Shown here: in pieces, positions 1-14,245 of the stretch
Layout of the letters: each line of letters starts with the position of its first letter
How positions within the stretch are numbered: the stretch's first letter is position 1
NCBI GenBank assembly: GCA_034190875.2
Contig: CM067349.1
Coordinates: 9,127,933 to 9,191,932, forward strand
Origin: Urechis unicinctus
Lineage: Eukaryota > Annelida > Polychaeta > Xenopneusta > Urechidae
DNA length: 64,000 nucleotides
Direction of reading: 5' to 3'
The notes under the pieces: model-generated
Database searches by the model: none
What the model was told of the DNA's origin: nothing
The model's input: only the letters and a program-made list of their open reading frames with translations
Translations under genes and position numbers: made by a program

Positions 1-198
1 TGCCAATTCTGATAAGCGCATTGCCTTCCTCTTGGTAAAGCTTACCTAATATATTCGTCTTTTATATGAATCGAATTCTAATTTAGTATTAGTTTTAATT
101 GGGTAGTTGAATACCTGAAATGTTTTTGTTGATGCATGCGGAAATGATCAATTTCATCTCCAGCTGATTTACATTTTTCAAGCGCATTATTATCCACC

Positions 199-415
199 TC
201 CCCCCCCCCCCCCCACACCCCACACCCCACACACACACACCCCCACACACACAAACACACACACACACATACACCCCCCACACACACAAATACACACACA
301 CACACTGCACACACACTGCACACACACACCCACAACCCCCCCCCCCACTTACACAAACACATACACCCACACACACACAAACTCACACACAAACACAAAC
401 GCACCGTTACACGTG
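199..415. repeat. CA/C-rich microsatellite (copy 1)
   Basis: A long run of C followed by interrupted (CA)n with C-run interruptions. The equivalent tracts in copies 2 and 3 differ in length and composition, as expected for slippage. Cysteine/valine/glycine-rich open frames on the minus strand here are low-complexity shadows. Confidence 0.95.
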
Positions 416-529
416 TACACGCATAAGCACACCATCTACTAGCGCCCATCCTCACATCACTCCAACCCAAGCCACGCCACAGATGTCTAAAACACAATCC
501 CCATTTTTGGCACATTGGACAAAGCAAAA

Positions 530-765
530 TACACACACGCCAAGAGAGAAAATATCAAGAGAGAACACACCCGCCAAGAGTGAACACACACGCAGAGAGA
601 GAACACATAGGCCAAGAGAGAACACACACGCCAAGAGATAACACACACGTCAAGAGATAACACACACACCAAGAGAGAACATACACGCCAAGAGATAACA
701 CACACGTCAAGAGAAAACACACAAGCCAAGAGAGAGTACGCACGTCAAGAGAGACACAAGAAAAC
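530..765. repeat. 19-bp minisatellite (copy 1)
   Basis: About a dozen tandem copies of a 19-bp unit close to AACACACACGCCAAGAGAT, with variants. Arrays with the same unit follow the CA tract in the other two large repeat copies. Confidence 0.92.
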
Positions 766-3700
766 AACTCCTTACCATTCGCGAGGATGCCAAAGTTTGA
801 AGAAAATGCAATTAATTTTCAATCCGAACACATTTCGGTATTTCAGGCGGATCCTCGAAGTGCCCAGAATCAACAACCAAAGACGCCCCGAGTCGCAGTA
901 TCATAACGTACAGGTCAACCACGGAACATTAGCAAGAATCCTAAGAATGACCTGATTCACAGGATAATATTATTATGTAATGCCGCTACGGGTGCAAATG
1001 TCACTGAACTCCCTGTGGATGATCTTCTGTGGACAGAAAAGGTCGAGCAAGTGGATGCATATCAGAATAACACCGCACAGGGCTTTCCATAGCTCTATAC
1101 CCGTGTAACATCCACCATCTGCCGTGTTCTCTCCATTACTGTAAATGAAACGTAGCTCATGGTGATCCCCTAAAACAATCTCTGAGTAGTCCTTGATAAT
1201 CCCTGAATAATTTATTAGGATTTATATTGCTTAGTGTTAACTGCTGTGTTGATTACACATTACTGTATGCAGTTCTTCGCTGAACTCAATGGTAGTACAA
1301 CTATGGTTTTACAGTTTACCCTGATAATATATGATAACGGGAATAGTAAACAGCTCGAGTAATGCTGTGAATGTGTTTGTACGTTCTCGCCAATGATGGA
1401 CCTCGTTATCATTCACATGGTCTGGTTTGTGTGAAGTCCCTGAGCGTGTTAACCAGATGGTCGTTATTCCAAGACGTATTTATAAGCGCCAGTTTAGTGA
1501 CAGGAATAGCTGCAGTTGCACACACCAATAAGAGATCATCATAACCATTAGGTATAGATCCCATTCGTGTTATATGCATTGGATGGTTATGAAACAAAGT
1601 GTCTGCTAGATTGGAACAACAAGTGGATGATTCCGACATTACACTCCCGAGAATTTAGGAGTAACGTTGTAGGTAAACAACCCCTCCCCACGTGGTGTTT
1701 ATTGAAAAATACAACTCTCTCGTTTTGTCCCTACATTTGACTTTCTATTTTGATCACTTCTCAAGGATCGAAACTAAAGTCGGTACTCGGGGTATTCTTA
1801 ATATTCTTATAATGACATTCGCGAGATGTGTCATGTTATATGCAGCCTTGGGTTTACATGAGCCCAATGAAGAATATGGGTGTCTGTAAGTCGGTCATCA
1901 CTCATACACTGTTCTACCTCCTTTGTTAGTTAATGGGCGCTTGTGGGTGTTCAATCCGTCGAATATATCGCAAACGTATCAGCCCATGACAAGCACATCC
2001 GGGGAACTTCCTCGGTTGCTGAACAAATTCGCTGCAACCGTTTAGAAGATGTCGTCAACATGTGGGTACATTGTCTAGTAGTCGATGATTTGTGAGGAGC
2101 TGTTCATACGAATGCTGAACGAGTAGAGGGCCGGATGATGGTTAACTAATGACTACAAGCTATGTTTCACGCAAGCCCTCGTTCTGGTGAGACACTCATT
2201 CGTCACAGGTTGCACAAGAAGCAGGGTACCTAATGCTACCCACGATTGGGAGAAAGACAGCTCCAAACGCATAACTACTGGCGTCAGCTGCTGCTATCAC
2301 AAGTAAGTTTGGATCATAGCATCGTAGTATCTAGTGCATGGGAGAGAAGTTGTTTTACATTTTAGATGTACGCCTTTTTGTGGTACCCCAGCGTAACACT
2401 ATATCCTTGCACAGAAGATCATGTAGGCGCTCGCTGGCACTCGCTCGGAAAGCACCCAGTAATAGCTCTGATGAAAGCATTGGCAGTGTGCAGCTCCAGC
2501 GACGCCATTTTTCATGTTAATAATACTGCGTACAACAGTCAAATGTTGTCGCGAAGGGGTGAAGATTAGATTCATCCCATGGGTAGTGTTAATAGTTCAT
2601 TTGTAAGGGATAATATCACTCGATTATCACATAGCTTAAACATATTGAATTAAACTAAACAGCGCCTTCGTTTCTGTGGAAGTGTTTGAAGTGTGAGAGC
2701 GGATCAAGTCCATGATCACTACCGGACCCTGTACCTGTACATATTGTGCGCGTTACTTGCGCGAATATGATATATCTTCCATGGGTTTTGTGTAAGGATA
2801 CAATATGTAAGGTATTGAAGTATGGGCTGAATGGAGCGATGCGGGTTCATTCTTTCTACTTCATAGGTCTTAGGTTAACACCTACCTGTGTGGATATATA
2901 ATCGAAACCAACTTGATTGTCCCAAACGTGCTGGTGAGATGAATCAATGTAGAACAAAGCGTTAGTGCAAAATAGCACACACTCCATGTTCACGATAGTA
3001 AACACACACCATACCACTCAATGCCACTAGTTGTAGGAACAGTCACTGTATGGATGAATACACACACCTTGACTCGACTGATTACAAACCAAAGGTAAAT
3101 CGTGACACCTGACATCAACGGCTCTCGTCAAATAGGCCTCACACTTACTGTTCTCCTCCGATATTAGCTTACAGCTTCTCAGCACAATCAATTCGACCAA
3201 CACGATGATAGAGAGAGTGTGTGTGTTCGCGCTAGTCCTGATCGTTTTTATTATAAAGACGAGGTCACTGACATTTTACAAAACAGTACTGTCCACATAA
3301 AATACCTAAAGGCACTAATAGCAATAGATATTGAAAACAATTTACAAAATATACTGATCAAAAACAGAGGTTCACCAAAGATGATTTAATGATTCTATAG
3401 TACCCCTCTCTTTGTATTCAAAACACCAAACAATCGATAATTTACTGATAACGGCGCGAAAGTAGCTTTCAGTTATCCAAATATGAAAACGAGGCCCTTA
3501 AATGACTGAGGCTAACGTAGCGCAGATAATCAGTCAGTGAAGAGCTTGATTCTAGTAGAATTGTGGTATGTTTTATGAAATGCACCTTTAACAGCTTGAA
3601 AATAAGATACATTTTCATGAACAATCTAAGAACAAATGGATAAGGGGTGTGCCTACCAGGCCTACATTGAGTATTCCTCCCATGTCAGGTACTGAGTTGT

Positions 3701-4349
3701 TTGTAGGCAATGTCAACTTACCAAACAATCGGCCTGAAATCACCAGTGTCATCTTGCTCGTATAGGCGACGTATGCGTGGTTCAATTGGGTTCACTCACT
3801 GACGGTGGTCTGGAAAAGCTGATTACAATATAAATATAATACAATACAATACGATTCGAACTTGTTCTTTGATTAAAATTATGTTAGCATGCTTGATAAG
3901 CATTACCCTATTACTGGAGAATCTAAAGTTCATTCAGTCTGGTTATTCAGCAATTGTAATACATGGGTGTTATGCTTTTGAAAGTCGCGCCGATTAATCG
4001 GCAAATGCTGGAATGGGACTCATAGCAGATTGATGGTGCAGTCCACTGACGCTGTTAGATCTAATGTCAGTTTTTATATAAAAGTATATGATACAATATT
4101 CACAAACATCGCCAATAAGCAATAGAAATATCCATATGACTCATCTGAACGATATCTTCCATGAAGAAAGCCTCGCTCTCGGTTCTGCTGAGGTAATATA
4201 TCTTTAAGAAGACGGTCATAATCTGGTCTTATATGGTGATCCATGATGATTGGGCCGAGAGAGCTGAAGTCAGTGTCCCGAAGCTCCCATGTGCTTGTTT
4301 CCGCAGCCATTGTATCAATCATGCTTTCATATGATATTACTTGCCTCAA

Positions 4350-4510
4350 ATCTCACTACCGTGATGCATCACTCAGGTGAAGAGCTCTTTTGTGTCAAGC
4401 ACCATGCTAGTCAATAGGGGTGTCAACGGCGTCGCCAGGTGTGACGCCGCACCTTTGTCTCCTATGCATGCGTCATTAATTTACGGGATAACTTGGTGGA
4501 TTAGAAATAA
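4350..4510. repeat. Dispersed repeat, diverged copy
   Basis: Shares TGTGACGCCGC and ATGCATGCGTCATTAAT with the elements near 44.4 and 47.2 kb. It lies in the part of the large repeat missing from copy 2. Confidence 0.5.
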
Positions 4511-4574
4511 AATTCACCCTATTATGTTTTGATCGCAGTCAATGAGAAAAAAGTGCCAGCATGATTTACAGATA

Positions 4575-4712
4575 CCTTCATGAGTTACAATACCATTATG
4601 AGTTACAGGTACCTTCTTGAGTTACAGATACCTTCATGAGTTACAAATACCATCATGAGTCTTAACCATCATGCGTTACAAGTACTGCCATGCGTTACAA
4701 GTACCATCTACC
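4575..4712. repeat. 19-bp short tandem array around ATGAGTTACA
   Basis: Roughly seven degenerate copies of a unit like ATGAGTTACAGATACCTTC. The array lies in the part of copy 1 that is absent from copy 2. Confidence 0.75.
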
Positions 4713-5599
4713 TTACAATATCGGTAAGAAAATATGTCATAGCTCAGTGGATGGTTATAAATGACTCTACTTATCCACAACCTGGACCTTACCTAACCTT
4801 ACTCCTACTTGAACATCATATTTCTACTAGACCAACTGTTAAAGGCTTTTAGGCACTTACACAACAATGATTACTATGTGCAGTATCATATGCAGCCGAA
4901 GTGTCAGAGAGGCTGACAGCATATAGGCCGTTAACGTTTGATAACGATAGACAAGGCATCCGTAAGATCCCCTTAATCATTTATGTCAAAAGTCCAAATG
5001 TAAATGACAATGTAACTGAATTGAGTTCTTCATTTCTTTTACCAAGCGATCTACATAACGTCAATGTTTCACTGTTGCTAATGCCATTGCTAGCCCACGC
5101 CGGCTTTTGTGGTATGATAATAGTAAACTGGTTGATACTTCTACCAGACCGATCGCAGCCATTCTGTTCTCTAAGCTTAATAAATGAATGAAAACAGCTG
5201 CTAGGGTTTGTACAATGTAAAGATGAAAAGCATTATGAACAAATAACGATACAAAACAACAATTCATCAACATCATTAGAGATCTTTGCACGCGTGCTAC
5301 CATTAATACTGCCGGCGCAATGCATGCATCGTATCGCAAAAATATTACATATAACGCAATCTCCAATATACATTGGTTATCAAATGCCTTACACGGGATT
5401 TGTAAATGGTCAATACCTCATCAACGCACCACGTGAACCTTATCATTAGGAAGCATCGTCATGGAAAAGGGAACAGAGCCGAACTAAAGTCACGCGTTCA
5501 TGAACACACCCGACCACATTCTTGGACTGACATATCCAGTAATGAATTCTGCTATAGCTGCAACAGGCGTCTTTTATGTGCTATCCATACAGCAAAAAG

Positions 5600-5716
5600 C
5601 TCTTCTAGTGTCTCGTCGCTAGTGCTCCTCTTCTAGAGTCTCGTGGCAAGTGCTCCTCTTCTAGAGTCTCGTCGCTAGTGCTCCTCTTCTACAGTCTCGT
5701 CACTAGTGCTCCTCGA
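5600..5716. repeat. 28-bp tandem array (copy 1)
   Basis: Four or so copies of a 28-bp unit containing CTCGTCGCTAGTGCTCCTC. The same array is present in copy 2 at about 12985-13096. Confidence 0.85.
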
Positions 5717-6829
5717 TAACAAAGCAGACTACGATATGAAGCTTGCTCATCTTAGTGGCAGTATTTTTGGCCTTGCTATTATATCCATCAGTTCGCAGAC
5801 AAAATAAATAGGGAAATAGTGACAAGTTAACAGTACAACCCCCCACAGGTGATCTAAAGCTTGGCAAACTTGATCCTCAAAAGACTCGCGTGCCACCTGC
5901 TATCTCTCCCTCTCGTCATGAGCACCCAATATCCTATCGCTACATGCCCGTCCAGTCTAGGCACTGCTCCCTAACCCCATATGACAAGGCTACTGTATGC
6001 CCATTATATTTTGAGAATTGGGATAGTATGGCCTTAGTCGTTAAGGGAATCACCTCTTCATTTCAAAATTCAGTTTTCATCCTAGCTTCAAAGCTCAACA
6101 CATCGCACCTCCAACGCAATATATTGTTGTCAAAGAAATCGTTGTTTAATATATCCTGTCTAAGGTTTTGATGATGAGAAGCCTTCTCAACCTGCTACGT
6201 GTCATTTTTTAATATCTGCCTAAGGCTCCACAATGGATCTATTTGTGGGTACAGGTGATTGTTAATGTTGTATCTATAAATGGGTCCTTAGGTTTACACA
6301 AAAGCTGTAGAAGAGGACCTCGGATTGAATATGTGGTGTTAATGTTAACTGATGACTTTCAATGATGTTTAAATGCCACCGAATTCATCTGACATAGCTG
6401 TAATTGAGGTCTTCCTGTCTTCGTACGTACCAGAGATGTTTTCACCAGCTGTCATTCCTGATTATTCTACACCTATATATGCCTGTATGTTGTTGATCTA
6501 GCAAGGGATTAACCGCTAGATATAACGTGGATGAACAGCATGGATGAACTAACTGCAACAACTTTAAATTTCAATCCAAATAATATAATATTACAATGGA
6601 CCTGGCCAATCACATCAATATCAATGAGGTTGATTATGGATACATGTAAGTTATCATCTAAAACTCTTCATATTGCAATCACCAAGGGGTAACGTTACCT
6701 TACTTTTCCAGAACCAACCATCTCTGTAATATCCAGCCACATGACCACTGGCTTTGAATATAATGTTACGCAGTTTGTCTTTGATCACAGCATTTTTTTT
6801 CATTTATCTCGTGATAACATTCAGTTCAA

Positions 6830-6955
6830 GTGGACCTTCACAGTCATCGCTACATGACCTTCACAGCCATTGCTACATGACCTTCACAGCCATTGCTACA
6901 TGACCTTCACAGCCATTGCTACATGACCTTCACAGCCATTGCTACATGACTTTCA
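6830..6955. repeat. 23-bp tandem array (copy 1)
   Basis: Five near-identical copies of a 23-bp unit (CCTTCACAGCCATTGCTACA core). It recurs in copy 2. Confidence 0.92.
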
Positions 6956-9576
6956 GTGTGAAAAGCGCCATATAGCCACAATGTATAGTTCTAAATCAAC
7001 CCTCACAGTGCCAAGTTGACACAAATATAATACCCATGCTGCTGATGTGTTCTTTTTTTATCACATATGACCAGCAAGGGTACTGTCATGTCCCGGTAGT
7101 TCACATGCCGCAATAGATCATTAATGCCCAATACCGAGCTAAGGGTTTTCCTATCACCATAAGCAAAAGTGACGCAGGCCTTAATTGCAATAGATAAGAA
7201 TCACCATGAAAAAAACACCTGTATCATACAATTTATTTTCTCATAAACCTGCAAAATATTAATGCCCGAAATAACAAAACTACCTTCTAAGGTAATTAAT
7301 AGATTGTACATTTTTCGAGTTTGCGATAACACCATTTTGGATTGCGCATACCAAACATATTTGAAATAAACTTTGGAGATTGCAGTGGAGGGATTACCAT
7401 AGCATCCAGTACCTACTTATGACTCATTATCTCATTCCTCATGCATCATTCATCAGGTTATATTATGCTACCACGCTGAAATCATGAGTCGTCGGATACC
7501 ACTGCAATGAAATCTGTCAAATTGTTTGCACTGATAAATCACATGGCTAGAGAATTGTGCGTCGTTACATATATATTAATCAAATATACATTCATAAAAT
7601 GCAATTAAATCTTTGACATTTGATATTAATGAAAGTCGCATTTCTGTTGCGTGAAGCTTTTTTTCCAAAAACAATGTGATATTCTTCCGATTGTCTTTAC
7701 GATGAACATTGACAATAGATGAATGTGAATGGGTTGAATGTCAAGAAAACCTTGCCTCGCCTGGTTAGATAATATCATTGAACTGAACTGTTCTTCGCCA
7801 AATACTTCTAATGCTGCCATTTCTCACCCATGCAACTGTGATCTTCTCTGGTATTTACCACAGACAATGCGATATAAGTGGATTGCTAATTTTTTGAAAA
7901 TATGTGAGAGTTGATTAGACACATTAACCGAAAACAAGTATTAACACCATTGGGGAGCAATTCACAGCCAGGTTCTTGTTTGTGAGCAATTAGAATGTTC
8001 TTTAGAACAACCGGAACAACCAGAACAAGTCCTACTCACAATGAAACCTGACCGACCCATATCATGTCAGTAGTTGTACATGCAATAGCGCATAGTAATG
8101 CAATGTAGGGAGTTACGGCAACAGTGGAATTGGATAATTTCTCTCTAGTATATCAAGCCTTCGGTATATCCCTATGGTTTACTGCTGTGCCATCTAACCG
8201 TGGAAGACGGCATGAGCTCACTTTGCATGATTTCGTTATTGCAACTACTTCTCACAGAACCCCCGCAGCCCTCGCATTTTCCTGCTAATGTAAGGCTTCT
8301 ACTTCTTTACTCGAATACAATAAAGGTAAAAAAATTAACGAGAATTTGGATGGCAACACATTATTAGGTGCCGTTCACTACACTGCCCATTCTCAGTCCA
8401 AACAATTTTGAGCTTGATAAGGAGCCCTTACCACAGAGCACGGTCACTTGGTCATTGGTCTTCCGTATCAAGATGGCTGGTGCCAATCCAACGTGATCCC
8501 ATGTCATTAATCGGCGCCAAGAAATGGTCTATGGAACCTTGCAGTGCTATGCTGAGGTACGAGCGTTGAATATGCGAATGACATTGCTTAACAAGCATAT
8601 TATAAACATAGTGTTGTAGCATTTCAGGCATCTTGCGGCTGATAGTTGACAGTAAAAGGGAATAATATCTCTCGCTTTCCCTTTGTGTTACACGTCGTAC
8701 CAATTAGAACCAGGTAAGACGTACCTGTTCTCCTATTGGCCATAAAGGCTAAGGATTTTCTATTACTTTTTTTCATCAGCGACCTGTACCATACTAGAGA
8801 CACATGGATTCAATCCTGCATTACCTAACGCACCAAGGGCCTCTACAGAGCAGCTTAGAAATATTGAGGACTAAACTACAACACAATTTATTGGTAAACG
8901 GTTCGTTGCGCTACACATGTAAGCTGCTTATCAAATGTTGTATGCACAGTTATTACAATATATACTTTGAAGACAATGCTTACAATTTGCAGATTAAAAT
9001 AGAATTGAATGATTATGATTTTCATCTAACCTTATACCCTGCTCGTTGTTAAACGCCACATTGCTTATTCTGTCTTGCCTTATGTTCTGTTTAACACCCT
9101 GGCGAATGGTAACGGAGACGGTCTCAATTCAAGTGCAGTTTAATGTAGTTAAATGTGACTCAACTAAATGCAACAACGTGCGATAGCATCATTTTTGTAA
9201 ATACTAGTGCCGCTTCAAGAGTTTTCCTGGTAGATGTATCTGCTTCTAATCGGATAATTTGTACCTGAAAGGAAGGATCGGCAATATAGGACTTGTGACA
9301 CAGACTTAGGTGTCATTCATTAAAAGACAAAGCTACCTATAATTTCCACGTTTCAGTCCATTTCCGATTGGGACTTTCATGCCAATTCTGATAAGCGCAT
9401 TGCCTTCCTCTTGGTAAAGCTTACCTAATATATTCGTCATTTATATGAATCGAATTCTAATTTAGTATTAGTTTAAATTGGGTAGTTGAATACCTGAAAT
9501 GTTTTTGTTGATGCATGCGGAAATGATCAATTTCATCTCCAGCTGATTTACATTTTTCAAGCGCATTATTATCCAC

Positions 9577-9712
9577 CCCCCCACCCACCCCCCCACACAC
9601 ACACTGCACACCACACACACACACACACACCCCACCCCCCCCCCCCACACTTACACACAAACACATACACCCACACACACACAAACTCACACACAAACAC
9701 AAACGCACCGTT
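9577..9712. repeat. CA/C-rich microsatellite (copy 2)
   Basis: Equivalent of the tract at 199-415, shorter and with a different arrangement of C runs. Confidence 0.93.
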
Positions 9713-9837
9713 ACACGTGTACACGCATAAGCACACCATCTACTAGCGCCCATCCTCACATCACTCCAACCCAAGCCACGCCACGCCACAGATGTCTAAA
9801 ACACAATCCCCATTTTTGGCACATTGGACAAAGCAAA

Positions 9838-10072
9838 ATATACACACGCCAAGAGAGAACACATCAAGAGAGAACACACCCGCCAAGAGTGAACACACAC
9901 GCAAAGAGAGAACACATAGGCCAAGAGAGAACACACACGCCAAGAGATAACACACACGCCAAGAGATAACACACACACCAAGAGAGAACATACACGCCAA
10001 GAGATAACACACACGTCAAGAGAAAACACACAAGCCAAGAGAGAGTACGCACGTCAAGAGAGACACAAGAAA
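9838..10072. repeat. 19-bp minisatellite (copy 2)
   Basis: Same 19-bp unit as the copy 1 array, about a dozen units with small differences. Confidence 0.92.
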
Positions 10073-12984
10073 ACAACACCTTACCATTCGCGAGGATGCC
10101 AAAGTTTGAAGAAAGTGCAATTAATTTTCAATCCGAACACATTTCGGTATTTCAGGCGGATCCTCGAAGTGCCCAGAATCAACAACCAAAGACGCCCCGA
10201 GTCGCAGTATCATAACGTACAGGTCAACCACGGAACATTAGTAAGAATCCTAAGAATGACCTGATTCACAGGATAATATTAATGTAATGCCGCTACGGGT
10301 GCAAATGTCACTGAACTCCCTGTGGATGATCTTCTGTGGACAGAAAAGGTCGAGCAAGTGGATGCATATCAGAATAACACCGCACAGGGCTTTCCATAGC
10401 TCTATACCCGTATAACATCCACCATCTGCCGTGTTCTCTCCATTACTGTAAGTGAAACGTAGCTCATGGTGATTCCCCTAAAACAATCTCTGAGTAGTCC
10501 TTGATAATCCCTGAATAATTTATTAGGATTTATATTGCTTAGTGTTAACTGCTGTGTTGATTACACATTACTGTATGCAGTTCTTCGCTGAACTCAATGG
10601 TAATACAACTATGGTTTTACAGTTTACCCTGATACTATATGATAACGGGAATAGTAAACAGCTCGAGTAATGCTGTGAATGTGTTTGTACGTTCTCGCCA
10701 ATGATGGACCTCGTTATCATTCACATGGTCTGGTTTGTGTGAAGTCCCTGAGCGTGTTAACCAGATGGTCGTTATTCCAAGACGTATTTATAAGCGCCAG
10801 TTTAGTGACAGGAATAGCTGCAGTTGCACACACCAATAAGAGATCATCATAACCGTTAGGTATAGATCCCATTCGTGTTATATGCATTGGATGGTTATGA
10901 AACAAAGTGTCTGCTAGATTGGAACAACAAGTGGATGATTCCGACATTACACTCCCGAGAATTTAGGAGTAACGTTGTAGGTAAACAACCCCTCCCCACG
11001 TGGTGTTTATTGAAAAATACAACTCTCTCGTTTTGTCCCTACATTTGACTTTCTATTTTGATCACTTCTCAAGGATCGAAACTAAAGTCGGTACTCGGGG
11101 TATTCTTAATATTCTTATAATGACATTCGCGAGATGTGTCATGTTATATGCAGCCTTGGGTTTACATGAGCCCAATGAAGAATATGGGTGTCTGTAAGTC
11201 GGTCATCACTCATACACTGTTCTACCTCCTTTGTTAGTTAATGGACGCTTGTGGGTGTTCAATCCGTCGAATATATCGCAAACGTATCAGCCCATGACAA
11301 GCACATCCGGGGAACTTCCTCGGTTGCTGAACCAATTCGCTGCAACCGTTTAGAAGATGTCGTCAACATGTGGGTACATTGTCTAGTAGTCGATGATTTG
11401 TGAGGAGCTGTTCATACGAATGTTGAACGAGTAGAGGGCCGGATGCTGGTTAACTAATGACTACAAGCTATGTTTCACGCAAGCCCTCGTTCTGGTGAGA
11501 CACTCATTCGTCACAGGTTGCACAAGAAGCAGGGTACCTAATGCTACCCACGATTGGGAGAAAGACAGCTCCAAACGCATAACTACTGGCATCAGCTGCT
11601 GCTATCACAAGTAAGTTTGGATCATAGCATCGTAGTATCTAGTGCATGGGAGAGAAGTTGTTTTACATTTTAGATGTACGCCTTTTTGTGGTACCCCAGC
11701 GTAACACTATATCCTTGCACAGAAGATCATGTAGGCGCTCGCTGGCACTCGCTCGGAAAGCACCCAGTAATAGCTCTGATGAAAGCATTGGCAGTGTGCA
11801 GCTCCAGCGACGCCATTTTTTATGTTAATAACACTGCGTACAACAGTCAAATGTTGTCGCGAAGGGGTGAAGATTAGATTCATCCCATGGGTAGTGTTAA
11901 TAGTTCATTTGTAAGGGATAATATCACTCGATTATCACATAGCTTAAACATATTGAATTAAACTAAACAGCGCCTTCGTTTCTGTGGAAGTGTTTGAAGT
12001 GTGAGAGCGGATCAAGTCCATGATCACTACCGGACCCTGTACTTGTGTGCTACCCATATTGTGCGCGTTACTTGCGCGAATATGATATATCTTCCATGGG
12101 TTTTGTGTAAGGATACAATATGTAAGGTATTGAAGTATGGGCTGAATGGAGCGATGCGGGTTCATTCTTTCTACTTCATAGGTCTTAGGTTAACACCTAC
12201 TTGTGTGGATATATAATCGAAACCAACTTGATTGTCCCAAACGTGCTGGTGAGATGAATCAATGTACTAGACCAAGCGTTAGTGCAAAATAGCACACAAC
12301 CATGTTCACGATAGTATCATATGCACACAACCATACCACTCAATGCCACTAGTTGTACGGAACAGTCACTGTATGGATGAATACACACACCTTGACTCGA
12401 CTGATTACAAATTGAGTTCTTCATTTCTTTTACATCAAGCGATCTACAAAGGTCAATGTTTCACTGTTGCTCCTGCCATGCTAGCCCACGCCGGCTTTTG
12501 TGGTATGATAATAGTAAACTGGTTGATACTTCTACCAGACCGATCGCAGCCATTCTGTTCTCTAAGCTAATAATAAATGAATGAAAACAGCTGCTAGGGT
12601 TTTACAATGTAAAGATGAAAAGCTTTGTAAACAAATAACGATACAAAACAACAATTCATCAACATCATTAGAGAGAGAGAGAGCGTGCTACCATTAATAC
12701 TGCCGCGCTAATGCATGCATCGTATCGCAAAAATATTACATATAACGCAATCTCCAATATACATTGGTTATCAAAACGGGATTTGTAAATGGTCAATACC
12801 TCATCAACGACCACGTGAACCTTATAATTAGGAAGCATCGTCATGGAAAAGGGAACAAGCCGAACTAAAGTACGCGTTCATCAAAAACACCGACCACATT
12901 CTTGGACTGACATATCCAGTAATGAATTCTGCTATAGCTGCAACAGGCGTCTTTTATGTGCTATCAAAAGCAAAAAAGCTCTTT

Positions 12985-13096
12985 CTAGTGATCTCGTCGC
13001 TAGTGCTCCTCTTCTAGAGTCTCGTGGCAAGTGCTCCTCTTCTAGAGTCTCGTCGCTAGTGCTCCTCTTCTACAGTCTCGTCACTAGTGCTCCTCG
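12985..13096. repeat. 28-bp tandem array (copy 2)
   Basis: Counterpart of the 5600-5716 array. Confidence 0.85.
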
Positions 13097-14123
13097 ATAA
13101 CAAAGCAGACTACGATATGAAGCTTGCTCATCTTAGTGGTAGTATTTTTGGCCTTGCTATGAAATCCACCTTTAACAGCTTGAAAATAAGTTAACATACA
13201 TTTTCATGATCTAAATCTAAGAAAAAATGGATCAAAAGGGGCGTGCCTACCAGGCCTACATTGAGTATTCCTCGCCATGCCCGTCAGTCTAGGCACTGCT
13301 CCCTAACCTTGTTTGTAGGCAATGCCCATTATATTACCAAACAATCGGCCTGAAATCACCAGTTTCATCTTGTTCGTATACATCGCACGTATGTGTTGTT
13401 GTCAATTGGTTCACTCACTATCGGTCTAAGGTTTTGATGATTGAAAGCTTCTCAACCTGCTACGTGTAATTTTTTAATATCTGCCTAAGGCTCCACAATG
13501 GATCTATTTGTGGGTACAGGTGATTGTTACTGTTGTATCTATAAATGGGTCCTTAGGTTTACACAAAAGCTGCAGAAGAGGACCTCGGATTAAATATGTG
13601 GTGTTAATGTTAACTGATGACTTTCAATGATGTTTAAATGCCACCGAATTCATCTGACATAGCTGTAATTGAGGTCTTCCTGTCTTCGTACGTACCAGAG
13701 ATGATTTCACCAGCTGTCATTCCTGATTATTCTACACCTATATATGCCTGTATGTTGTTGATCTAGCAAGGGATTAACCGCTAGATATAACGTGGATGAA
13801 CAGCATGGATGAACTAACTGCAACAACTTTAAATTTCAATCCAAATAATATAATATTACAATGGACCTGGTGGTGAGTGATTGTTGTTGACAACAGCCAA
13901 TCACATCAATATCAATGAGGTTGATTATGGATACATGTAAGTTATCATCTAAAACTCTTCATATTGCAATCACCAAGGGGTAACGTTACCTTACTTTTCC
14001 AGAACCAACCATCTCTGTAATATCCAGCCACATGACCACTGGCTCTGAATATAATGTTACGCAGTTTGTCTTTGATCACAGCATTTTTTTCATTTATCTC
14101 GTGATAACATTCAGTTCAAGTGG

Positions 14124-14245
14124 ACCTTCACAGTCATCGCTACATGACCTTCACAGCCATTGCTACATGACCTTCACAGCCATTGCTACATGACCTTCAC
14201 AGCCATTGCTACATGACCTTCACAGCCATTGCTACATGACTTTCA
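14124..14245. repeat. 23-bp tandem array (copy 2)
   Basis: Counterpart of the 6830-6955 array, with the same unit. Confidence 0.92.

Larger units (their letters stand above)
1..9379. repeat. Large tandem repeat, copy 1 (~9.4 kb)
   Basis: The sequence at the first base of the window recurs at 9380 and again at 16597, so this is the first visible copy of a long tandem unit. The phase is arbitrary because the array may begin before the window. Long stretches match copy 2 nearly base for base, with scattered substitutions and small indels. No coding region is convincing: the open frames are short, lack recognisable motifs and in the CA-rich part are low-complexity shadows. The unit holds a CA microsatellite, a 19-bp minisatellite, a 19-bp array near 4575, a 28-bp array near 5605 and a 23-bp array near 6832. 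It may be a segmental duplication or a very large satellite unit. Confidence 0.9.

Noticed and set aside
199..415. CRISPR-like or regulatory array
   Set aside because: Simple CA and C runs, no spacers, eukaryotic context.
78..765. Cys/Val/Gly-rich and SLLACVFSL-type open frames on the minus strand, repeated in all three large copies
   Set aside because: They follow the CA microsatellite and the 19-bp minisatellite exactly; composition and periodicity come from the repeats, not from coding selection.
1409..2569. Short open frames conserved in all three large repeat copies (for example 76 and 65 codons)
   Set aside because: Conservation is explained by recent duplication of the DNA; none has a motif, a family resemblance or a plausible gene context.
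4074..4349. 91-codon minus-strand frame in copy 1
   Set aside because: It lies in the segment missing from copy 2, has no recognisable motif and borders a dispersed repeat.
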